A stretch of DNA of 42,964 nucleotides from an uncultured Bacillota bacterium (GTDB taxonomy: Bacteria; Bacillota; Clostridia; Oscillospirales; Oscillospiraceae). This document shows positions 7,770-15,087 of this stretch, piece by piece (position 1 is the stretch's first letter; each line of letters opens with the position of its first letter). The notes beneath the pieces were generated by a model. It was not told where the DNA came from. It was given only the letters and a program-made list of their open reading frames with translations, and did no database searches. The DNA lies in the NCBI GenBank assembly GCA_947172355.1, contig CAMWBA010000008.1:1-42964 (forward strand). The letters run 5' to 3'. Position numbers and translations under genes: made by a program.

Positions 7770-8585
7770 GTTGAATCACCTCCCTGTGATGATTTGGATG
7801 TTTTCACCGTCAAAACAGGAGTGATCTTGATTGCAAAAATCAAAGTGACCGCTGTTGTCAACAGGTCTGCCGCTGGCTGCACCCAAATGACCCCGGATAG
7901 CTGAAAAAGCCGGGGCAGCGCATAGATCAAGGGCAGAAAAATACTCCTTGCCAGCTCAAACTTAACAGCCCACCCACCAGACTTTTCCCAATAGAGAGGT
8001 AAAGGCTTGCATACACCATCCGGAAACCAAAGGCAGCAAACAATACTGCGTTCAGCCGCTCAAACTGCTTTGCGCCGTAGTTATATTCAGCAAATGGCTG
8101 GAACCCTTTCAAGAAGCCAAAGACGATATAAGTCCCAACGGTCATAATACGGATCACAGCCCCCATCTCCGTTAAGCATAGTCCCCATAAGGCTTTGCGG
8201 TGCTGTTGGTAAGTCCCATAGACGCACCGGCAAGAAGCTGGAACAGTAATACCGGGATACCAATTTTCAAAATCTCGCCCAGGAGCTGGGGCGAAAGCTG
8301 GATATTACGCAGCGACAGCCTTAGGATGCCTTGCTTTGTTGCGATGTACCCAACGTAAAGAGCCATGTTGACGCCCAGTGAAATCACTGTGGCAATGGCC
8401 GCGCCCTCAATGCCCCAATCCAGGGCATAAATCATGTTGGGGGCTAACGTGATGTTGATGATCCTGCCAGTGAGCATGGAGCTCATGGTGAACCGGGCAG
8501 CGCCCTGCGCCGTCAGAAGATTGTTCATCGTGACCGTAAACACATTGATGATGGAGCCGGTCACATAGATTTGGGCGTAGGCTCA
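7766..8585 (-). pseudogene. MATE family efflux transporter, truncated and frameshifted
   Basis: The reading AYAQIYVTGSIINVFTVTMN to GLTNSTAKPYGDYA is the N-terminal half of a MATE multidrug/sodium antiporter, missing the first helices. At about 8170 one base is lost: GCT-TAA-CGG-AG then ATG; inserting a G gives AVTEMGAVIRIMTVGTYIVF, as in intact members. A second shift near 7955-7960 moves to the frame LIYALPRLFQLSGVIWVQPA, DLLTTAVTLIFAIKITPVLT and a stop at 7766-7768. The 5' end at about 8585 abuts a serine recombinase fragment. Three lesions make it inactive. Confidence 0.75.
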
Positions 8586-8589
8586 CGCA

Positions 8590-8815
8590 TAGGGCAGGAT
8601 CGTGTTTGTCGCCCATTTGCACTCATAGCCGGGGTGGCAGCGGCGGGTGCTTCCCGTCCGGTGGTATTCCAGCGTTTCCGGCATGGGAATTTGCTGCTCA
8701 GCAAGTATACGGGCTATCTTGGCCGGACCGTTCCCGGCAAGGCAAAGGCTGTATATCTGCTTTACTACAGGGGCGGCTTCTCCGCCAATAATGAAATTTT
8801 CGTCTTGAAAAAAAA
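8590..8815 (-). pseudogene. Internal fragment of a large serine recombinase
   Basis: The reading GGEAAPVVKQIYSLCLAGNG, then PAKIARILAEQQIPMPETLE and HPGYECKWATNTI matches the recombinase domain that follows the catalytic domain in TnpX/Tn5397-type serine integrases. Catalytic and C-terminal coiled-coil parts are absent. It is wedged between an alpha/beta-hydrolase N-terminus and a MATE fragment, so it probably marks where an element was lost by deletion. Confidence 0.65.
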
Positions 8816-9090
8816 CAGGCCGGTGTCCACCTTGGCCGAGTTGGTGGCTTTTTCTGCATCGGTGTAGATTGTCGTAGAAAATGGTTTCACCGGCTCCGGC
8901 GCGGTCTTTCAGGCTGTTGACCATCTTCAATGTTTTTTCTGGGGCAATGTGGCTGTAATAAGACCAGCTCAACCCACCTAATGTCTCGCCGCTGTGGTAA
9001 TCGCCCTGCACCGGGGAGCGCAACCGGCCATAGTCCCCGAAAATCGGGTCGGTCATCACATCCATAATTTGGGTGTCGACTGTCACGGCG
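8815..9090 (-). pseudogene. N-terminal fragment of an alpha/beta hydrolase
   Basis: The codons VDTQIMDVMTDPIFGDYGRL, LGGLSWSYYSHIAPEKTLKM and GAGETIFYD, then after a one-base shift IYTDAEKATNSAKVDTGLFF, correspond to the first about 90 residues of an esterase-like alpha/beta hydrolase frequent in gut Clostridia. The catalytic Ser-Asp-His part is gone; the sequence passes straight into recombinase code. Its 5' end lies beside the stop of the LysR gene. Confidence 0.55.
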
Positions 9091-9106
9091 GCCTGCAGCT
9101 GTATTG

Positions 9107-10006
9107 TTAGGTGACTTTCACGATCTCCTCCTGCAGCAGCGCGAGATACCGCTTGGCCTCCTGGGATTGCTTCTGATCGCTTCGCCATACCGCTGTCATC
9201 TGGGATTCAATGCCCGGGAGGGGGATGTTGACCCAGTCATACCGTTCGCTGACGCGGGGGTGTATGCCCGCGCTGATGCTGAAGGCATTGGACAGGGAAA
9301 CAATATAACATCTTGTATCCCGCTCCCCTACTAAAATCCGCTTTGTGGGGTCAATAATATCCAGGTGGGTCAGCCCCATATGGGTCGTGAGCACCTTCTC
9401 CCCGTAATCCACAAAAGGATAATCCCGAAGGCGGTAAAAATCAAAATGCGGCTTTTGCAGCAGGGGATGCCTGCGGTTGAGGTTGACATAGAACTTCAGC
9501 TTTTGAATGTTCAGCCGGGTCAATCCCCGCTTGTCACAGGCAGAGCGGAACTGTCCCATATCCTCTGCCGGGAGCATCAGAATACCTAGATTGCTCTTGT
9601 TTAGGTAGACACGGTCAATAATTTCCTGGGCGTTGGTATTGGTCAGCAAAAAATCAATCCGGTCTGCCGGCGGACACTCCGCACACAGCCGTGAAAATGC
9701 CTCCTCAATCGCGGAGTGGTAGCCGGCCGCCAGATAGAATTGGTGGGACTTCCGGTTCGTTTTGATCTGGGTGATCTGCCGGTACTCCTCCACAATTTTT
9801 CGAGCACTGGCTAAAAAGCGCTGCCCCTCCGGTGTGATAGTGACACCTTTGTTGCTGCGCTGGAAAATGGCAAACCCCAGCTCGCTCTCCAGTGTCCGCA
9901 GTGCGCTGCTGATATTGGGCTGAGAAAGCAACAGCCTGTCCGCCGCCTTGCTGATGGAACCGGTTTGCGCAATTTCCAGGGCGTATTGAATATGCTGAAT
10001 CTTCAA
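9107..10006 (-). CDS. LysR-family regulator divergent from the lyase operon
   Basis: From the TTG at 10006 the product is 299 residues, the normal LysR length: an N-terminal winged helix (LKIQHIQYALEIAQTGSISK, ADRLLLSQPNISSALRTLES) followed by an effector-binding domain. A longer frame begins with ATG at 10033 (nine codons more). TTG is preferred because LysR proteins normally start right at this HTH segment and an AAAGG lies upstream. It is transcribed away from the ammonia-lyase homologue with about 200 bp between the starts, the classic layout for a LysR protein controlling the neighbouring operon and itself. The inducer is presumably the substrate or product of that operon. Confidence 0.88.
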   Translation of the reverse strand: MKIQHIQYALEIAQTGSISKAADRLLLSQPNISSALRTLESELGFAIFQRSNKGVTITPEGQRFLASARKIVEEYRQITQIKTNRKSHQFYLAAGYHSAIEEAFSRLCAECPPADRIDFLLTNTNAQEIIDRVYLNKSNLGILMLPAEDMGQFRSACDKRGLTRLNIQKLKFYVNLNRRHPLLQKPHFDFYRLRDYPFVDYGEKVLTTHMGLTHLDIIDPTKRILVGERDTRCYIVSLSNAFSISAGIHPRVSERYDWVNIPLPGIESQMTAVWRSDQKQSQEAKRYLALLQEEIVKVT

Positions 10007-10123
10007 TTTACCACAGCCTTTCTCTGGTATCATACCGTACAGCAACAAAATTATCAATAGCAAATCCGTTTTGCCATATCTGTTTTTTGTGGGGGCAAGG
10101 AAATTTGAATTTTCCATTCTTCG

Positions 10124-10151
10124 TTGAAATCAGGTAAAATAGCCCTATAAA
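10124..10151 (+). promoter_or_regulatory. Candidate promoter of the lyase operon
   Basis: TTGAAA (10124-10129) and TATAAA (10146-10151) are 16 bases apart, about 57 bases before the lyase ATG. A short dyad GGGT-ATAAA-ACCC lies just downstream and could take part in regulation. Confidence 0.5.
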
Positions 10152-10208
10152 CGGGGATGAATTGGGTATAAAACCCACTTGTTTGATTAATTAAGGGGAG
10201 GCAGTACT

Positions 10209-11729
10209 ATGGATAAACCGATTGTTCTGGACGGCCACAGTCTCACCACGGCACAAATCGCCGCAATCGCACGGAGCGATGTGCCGGTGGAGCTTGCTCC
10301 GCCGGCGATGGAACGGGCTTCTGAGGCCCGGAAGGTAGTTTTAGAGCTATCCAACAGCAAACGGCCGATTTATGGTCTGAATACCGGTTTAGGCGCCAAC
10401 AAGGACAACCGCATTGAGCCGGAACAGTATCATCGCTTCAACACATGTATTCTCCATTCACACAGTGTGGCGCTTCCCCCGATTGCCAATCGGGATGTGA
10501 AACGGGCCACGATGCTGTGCCGGCTGAATGGCCTTTTGACCGGTATGGCCGGCGTAAATCTTGAAATATTATATCTGCTGCGGGATATGCTGAATTACCG
10601 GATCCACCCGCAGATTCCCGAGCGGGGGTCTGTTGGAATGTCCGACTTGGGGAATATGGCCTATTTGGCGCTCCCGCTGATTGGAGAGGGGTATGTCGAG
10701 TTTCATGGAGAGATCCTGCCCGCAGGTGAGGCTCTGAATCGGTGCGGGCTCTCCCCTGTTCAGCTGGGCCCCAAGGATGGTCTGCCTCTGGTCAGCAGCA
10801 ATGCATTTTCTGTGGCCAAGGCGGCGCTGCTCTGCGAGGATACAGACGCGCTTTTGCACATGGCCGATGCTGTATATGCCACGGGCTATGAGGCATTGGG
10901 GTATAACCCTATGTTTTTGGACACACGGGGCATATCCATCCGTCCTATGGAGGGCCACCGGCAGAGTCTGACTTATGTGCACAGCTGCCTAAACGGCAGC
11001 AAGCTCTGGAATTCCGGCAACGAGAGCCTTGCGGGTGCGCTCAGCTACAAAAGCGGCTGCTCCATTCATGGCGCGGTATGGGATAGTCTGCACTACATTC
11101 AAACCCTTCTTCCAGCCTATATCAACTCCTCCGACGACTGTCCTGCCGTCCTGACCAGGGAGAAAGAGATTATTTCCACCGACCACTTCATTGTCACCGG
11201 CCTGGCAATTGCGTTTGAAATGCTGGATATCGCATTGGCCCACCTGTCTAAAACGATCTGCAACCGCATTCTCCGTTTGGACAATGAACATTTCAGCGGC
11301 CTGCCCCGCTTTCTGCGGCCGGAACGGGAGATCATTGCCTACTCTACCATCCAGAAAACGGTCAGCGCTTTGGATGGAGAAATCCGCCATCTGGCAAACC
11401 CCGCCTCCCTGGACTACCTGCCCACTGCAAACGAGAGCGAGGACCACGGCTGCAACACCCCCTATGTTATGGGAAAAACAGAAAAAATTGTGGACCTGCT
11501 GCGCTATCTGATTGGAATTGAGGCGATGCACAGCGCACAGGCCGCCGACCTGGCCGGCGGACGGCCTTCTGGACGGGGGACAGGATACATCTATGACGCC
11601 GTACGGCAGGCGATCCCCTTCCTGGAGGATGACGACCGCGACCTGGGCGCCGATATGCAGCGGGCCTATCAGCTGGTCTTGGAAGAAAAATTGCTGTATC
11701 AGGAGGAACCTTCCTATGCTGAAGGATGA
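10209..11729 (+). CDS. Aromatic/histidine ammonia-lyase homologue lacking the MIO motif
   Basis: A 506-residue protein spanning the whole HAL/PAL fold. YGLNTGLG at 55-62 includes the catalytic Tyr (Tyr53 in histidine ammonia-lyase, HAL), and NSSDDCPAV at 306-314 matches the family's NSATDNPLV. However, the triad that cyclises to the MIO electrophile (Ala-Ser-Gly in GSVGASGDLAPLAH) reads GSVGMSDLGNMAY: Met144-Ser145-Asp146. The carboxylate-binding Arg of HAL (YSLRC, Arg283) falls in YKSGC and is Gly. So it is unlikely to be an ordinary histidine ammonia-lyase. Ergothionase, which eliminates trimethylamine from ergothioneine, is a known MIO-independent relative, so a quaternary-amine or otherwise activated substrate is possible. 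GGGGAGG precedes the ATG. It is first in an operon with an amidohydrolase and a symporter. Confidence 0.85.
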   Translation: MDKPIVLDGHSLTTAQIAAIARSDVPVELAPPAMERASEARKVVLELSNSKRPIYGLNTGLGANKDNRIEPEQYHRFNTCILHSHSVALPPIANRDVKRATMLCRLNGLLTGMAGVNLEILYLLRDMLNYRIHPQIPERGSVGMSDLGNMAYLALPLIGEGYVEFHGEILPAGEALNRCGLSPVQLGPKDGLPLVSSNAFSVAKAALLCEDTDALLHMADAVYATGYEALGYNPMFLDTRGISIRPMEGHRQSLTYVHSCLNGSKLWNSGNESLAGALSYKSGCSIHGAVWDSLHYIQTLLPAYINSSDDCPAVLTREKEIISTDHFIVTGLAIAFEMLDIALAHLSKTICNRILRLDNEHFSGLPRFLRPEREIIAYSTIQKTVSALDGEIRHLANPASLDYLPTANESEDHGCNTPYVMGKTEKIVDLLRYLIGIEAMHSAQAADLAGGRPSGRGTGYIYDAVRQAIPFLEDDDRDLGADMQRAYQLVLEEKLLYQEEPSYAEG

Positions 11730-12894
11730 GGCATTTGCGTTACAGCCGGACATCGTCCAATGGAGGCGGGCGCTCCATCAAATTCCCGAGGTAGGGCTGC
11801 ACCTGCCGGAAACCAGAGACTATCTGTGCACCGTACTGGATGGAATGGGGCTCTCTTACCGCCTGTATCAAAATTCCTCTGGAATTGAACTGCTGCTGAA
11901 GGGGGACAACCCGGGCCCAACCGCCGCTCTGCGGGCCGATATGGACGCCCTGCCCCTTCAAGAGAAGACCGGCCTGCCCTATGCTGCCGCCGGAGACAGG
12001 ATGCACGCCTGCGGGCACGATGCCCATATGGCTATGCTGCTTGGGGCGGTTCAGCTCCTTTCCAGGCGGCGCAGCTTTTCCGGACATATTAAGTGCCTGT
12101 TCCAGCCGGGAGAAGAAGGATTTCGGGGCGCTGCCTCCATGGTTGCCGAGGGTGCCATGGAAGATCCCCGGGTGGATGCGGTTTTTGGGCTCCATGTGAC
12201 CAACTCCCTGCCTGAGCTGACGCCTGGAGCGTTGGGGCTGCGCGCCGGCGCACTGATGGCGGGAAGTGATGCGTTTACCATTCAGGTGACCGGAAAGGGC
12301 GGACATATTTCGGATACTCAGTTGGTTAAAAATCCCATTCCCGCCGCAGCACAGATAGCCCTCTGCATCCAAGAGCTGAGCCTGCACAGTCAACAGCTCC
12401 CGGACAAGGGAGTTGTGGCGCTGGGGATAATCCAGGGGGGACAAAAAAACAATATTGTGCCCAGCTGTGTCCAGCTTCAAGGGTCTGTCCGCACCATGAG
12501 TCAGGAAACCCGAAGTTTTATTCTCCAGCAGCTGGAAAAGATTGTTTCGCACTGTGCCGCCCAGAGCGGATGCACCGCCGGCCTCTCCCTGTTTGACAGC
12601 AATGCAATCGTGGTGAATGACCCGGAGCTGTCCGCCTATGCCCACAGAAGCATCCAGAAGCTCTTTCCGGGGGAAGCTGTGGAACTCACCTCCGAAGTCA
12701 TGGCAAGCGAAGACATCTCCGATTTTTTTGCGGGCCGAAAAGGGGTCTATCTTCACCTGGGCTGCGGCTTCTCGGACCACCGGGAGGTGTTTCCTCTCCA
12801 CAGTCCGCGGTTTACACTGAACGAGGATATCCTCTGGCGCGGAAGCGCTATATTGGCGCAGAGTGCCCTGGATTGGTTGGAACGGTCTGTATAA
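11716..12894 (+). CDS. M20 family amidohydrolase (aminoacylase/IAA-amino acid hydrolase type)
   Basis: A 392-residue zinc-dependent hydrolase of the M20D group, expected to split an N-acyl amino acid or similar amide in the cytoplasm. Metal-site motifs are present: HACGHDAH at 97-104, QPGEEG with Glu133-Glu134, GLHVTN and, near the end, the final His in FPLHSPRF. The central dimerisation domain is present (VTGKGGHIS). The ATG at 11716 follows AGGAGG. It overlaps the lyase gene by 14 bases, so the two are probably translated together. It may free the lyase substrate from an acylated form, or process the product; the sequence does not show which. The open frame continues upstream inside the lyase gene, but that part is a shadow. 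Confidence 0.9.
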   Translation: MLKDEAFALQPDIVQWRRALHQIPEVGLHLPETRDYLCTVLDGMGLSYRLYQNSSGIELLLKGDNPGPTAALRADMDALPLQEKTGLPYAAAGDRMHACGHDAHMAMLLGAVQLLSRRRSFSGHIKCLFQPGEEGFRGAASMVAEGAMEDPRVDAVFGLHVTNSLPELTPGALGLRAGALMAGSDAFTIQVTGKGGHISDTQLVKNPIPAAAQIALCIQELSLHSQQLPDKGVVALGIIQGGQKNNIVPSCVQLQGSVRTMSQETRSFILQQLEKIVSHCAAQSGCTAGLSLFDSNAIVVNDPELSAYAHRSIQKLFPGEAVELTSEVMASEDISDFFAGRKGVYLHLGCGFSDHREVFPLHSPRFTLNEDILWRGSAILAQSALDWLERSV

Positions 12895-12987
12895 CGGCGG
12901 CAGGATACAGGGAAATTGGTTTGATGGGAGGTGAGCTTACCGCTTCAGTGTCGTCAACTGCCATACAAAATGAGAAGGAGATTTGTT

Positions 12988-14421
12988 ATGAGTATTTTGG
13001 ACATTTTGGGTATTGCGGCTGTTTTTCTGGCTGTGCTCTATATCGGCTACAGAGCCACCAAAAAGACAAAAACGACAGAGGACTTTTTGATGGCCGGCCA
13101 CTCCCTGGGAAAAATCCAAGCCGGCTTCAGCATGGCGGCCACCGATATTGGCGGCAACGCAGTTGTTGGCGCTGTGGCCTACGCCTACGCCTGCGGCCTA
13201 GGCGGCGCCTGGTACAACTGGGGCGCGGTTGTACCCATGTTCCTGCTTGCGCTGTTTCTGGCCAGGCAGCTGCGCAGTATCTCGGTTTCTTCGGTTCCTG
13301 AGCTGCTGGGACGGCGGTATAACGGCGCAGTCCGGTTCATTTCCGTTATTGCGCAGCTTTTGGCAATCGGCGCAACACTGGGTATCCAGTTTACGGTGGC
13401 CGCTTCCGCAGTATCCACCATCAGCGGCATGAATTACACGCTGGCGCTGTTCCTCTCTGTAACGGTGGTGGTCGCTTATACCATCGGCGGCGGCCTGTTG
13501 GCAGTGGTCAACACAGACGTATTTCAATTTATCATCATCTGCGCGGCGATTCTTTTGATCATCCCCTGTTCGCTGAGCGCGGTAGGCGGCTTTGGCGCGC
13601 TGCAATCCCTTGTGCCCGACAGTTACTTTGATATCACTTCGCAGGGCTTCCTGGTTCCCCTTTCGCTGGGCTTGCTGTATATGTTTGACTATGCCACCAA
13701 TCAGCACATCCTACAGCGGATTTTTGCCGCGAAGGACTCCAGCACCGCCCGGTTCGCCTTCTCCTTTTCCAGCGCCATGTATCTGATCTTTGGTCTGGCC
13801 GTGGCCTTTATTGGGGTGCTGGCCTATGCGCTCTACCCCAATCTGGAAAACACCTCCACCGTTTATGCAATGATTATCAAGGATATTCTCCCTCCCGGCA
13901 TCAGCGGCATCGCTCTGGGTGGTCTGTTTGCAGCGGCCATGTCTACCGCTGACTCTAAAATTATGGCTGCCTCTCAGCTGTTTATCAACGATATCTATAT
14001 GCCGCACTTCCGTAAGGGAGAGGGGATGAACGACAAGCATGTGCTTACAATCTCCCGCGTTGTGACCCTGGGGATCTGTGTGATGGGGATTGGCGTATCC
14101 CTGGTCTCGGAGAGCATCGTGCAAATGATGTATGTGGGCGGCCTGTTCTATGGAACCGCGGTGTTTGTGCCCATGATCCTGGGAATCTACTGGAAACGCG
14201 GCACCGCCTCTGCTGCGCTGGCCGCCATGATATCTGCCGCAGCGGTAGGGCTCTGCTCGGAATACTTCCTGGCAGGCCAGGCCGGCGGACTGTTGGGGAT
14301 GCCTTCCAATCTTCTGGCTACCATTGTCAGTGTGGCGGTATTTCTCAGCGTCAGCCTGGTCACCCCTCCGCCCAGTGCGCAGCAGCTGGAAATCATCGCA
14401 GAAAGCGCACAGTCAAACTGA
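12988..14421 (+). CDS. Sodium:solute symporter (SSF family)
   Basis: A 477-residue integral membrane protein with about 13 predicted helices. Family features include GHSLGKIQAGFSMAATDIGG near the N-terminus (TM1-TM2 region), YTIGGGLLAVVNTDVFQ and the SSF signature-like GLFAAAMSTADSKIMAASQL. It should import the substrate of the lyase/amidohydrolase pair by sodium symport. SSF members carry proline, pantothenate, sugars, choline-like compounds or acetate, and the substrate here cannot be assigned. The ATG at 12988 has GAAGGAG upstream. The ninety-odd bases after the amidohydrolase show no terminator, so it is read as the third gene of the operon. A long hairpin follows. Confidence 0.9.
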   Translation: MSILDILGIAAVFLAVLYIGYRATKKTKTTEDFLMAGHSLGKIQAGFSMAATDIGGNAVVGAVAYAYACGLGGAWYNWGAVVPMFLLALFLARQLRSISVSSVPELLGRRYNGAVRFISVIAQLLAIGATLGIQFTVAASAVSTISGMNYTLALFLSVTVVVAYTIGGGLLAVVNTDVFQFIIICAAILLIIPCSLSAVGGFGALQSLVPDSYFDITSQGFLVPLSLGLLYMFDYATNQHILQRIFAAKDSSTARFAFSFSSAMYLIFGLAVAFIGVLAYALYPNLENTSTVYAMIIKDILPPGISGIALGGLFAAAMSTADSKIMAASQLFINDIYMPHFRKGEGMNDKHVLTISRVVTLGICVMGIGVSLVSESIVQMMYVGGLFYGTAVFVPMILGIYWKRGTASAALAAMISAAAVGLCSEYFLAGQAGGLLGMPSNLLATIVSVAVFLSVSLVTPPPSAQQLEIIAESAQSN

Positions 14422-14431
14422 CAAATTATAG

Positions 14432-14476
14432 TGAAACACTTCAAAAGAATCGAACCGACTCTTTTGAAGTGTTTCA
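14432..14476. terminator. 17-bp inverted repeat after the symporter gene
   Basis: TGAAACACTTCAAAAGA (14432-14448) pairs perfectly with 14460-14476 across an 11-base loop. It directly follows the operon. There is no T-run on either side, so it is a plausible terminator or processing hairpin but not a classical one. Confidence 0.5.
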
Positions 14477-14599
14477 ACTACTACACAGAATGGGTCTTCA
14501 GCCCCTGAAGGGAAAACTGCCCCGCCTGCTGGACACAGCTAGGGCCTGTTTGGAAAATAGATGCTGTCTGCTCACACATAAAATTCTTCCATGGTATTC

Positions 14600-14793
14600 A
14601 GACACAGGCACCACAGAAGTCTGGCCGGCGTGTGTCCGAACACCAGGATTTTGTTCGGGTAATAAACCATGTCCGGCCCCGGACGGGAAAAGAGGAAATC
14701 TTGCAGCTCATAGGAATCTAGCGGTTTACCCGGGACAAAGTTGTCCAATCCGGAGTGCACAAGTACGAAAGACCTGCCGCCAAACTCCACCTT
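14600..14793 (-). pseudogene. Metallophosphoesterase (Ser/Thr phosphatase-like) fragment
   Basis: About 65 minus-strand codons read VEFGGRSFVLVHSGLDNFVP, GKPLDSYELQDFLFSRPGPD and NKILVFGHTPARLL. VHSGL and FGHTP are C-terminal metal-site motifs of calcineurin-type phosphoesterases. The N-terminal half with GDxHG/GDxxDRG motifs is not present upstream, and no start site is evident. It is a decayed remnant between the symporter hairpin and the McrBC promoter. The rest of 14480-14920 shows nothing recognisable. Confidence 0.6.
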
Positions 14794-14922
14794 ATGAGCC
14801 TGAGCACTGCTCTTCCTGCGTGGTGGCTCCCTTTTTCCCGATTCTGTGGAAAATGATATCAGGTAGGCGGGCAAATAGCAAGCAGAGGTATTGCTGCGGA
14901 CACTTCGGTTCCATTGTGTTGG

Positions 14923-14951
14923 TTGTAATGGGCCTTGTTTTACGGTATAAT
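14923..14951 (+). promoter_or_regulatory. Promoter of mcrBC
   Basis: TTGTAA (14923-14928), 17 bases, then a perfect TATAAT (14946-14951). It would give a leader of about 130 bases before the mcrB start. Confidence 0.65.
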
Positions 14952-15087
14952 GGTGAAGATTACCACAATGAGTCCGCCACCGGGCTCTGCCGCGACAGCC
15001 AGAGGACAAAATACGGCGAGAGCTGCGGCAAAATTGGGGATGCGAAGTACGTGACAAGGACTGATCAGCCACAAAAGGAGGGGCGTC

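Noticed and set aside
10209-11729. Calling the lyase hutH
   Set aside because: The MIO triad and the substrate-binding Arg are missing and no urocanase or imidazolonepropionase gene is nearby, so the histidine-degradation name would mislead.
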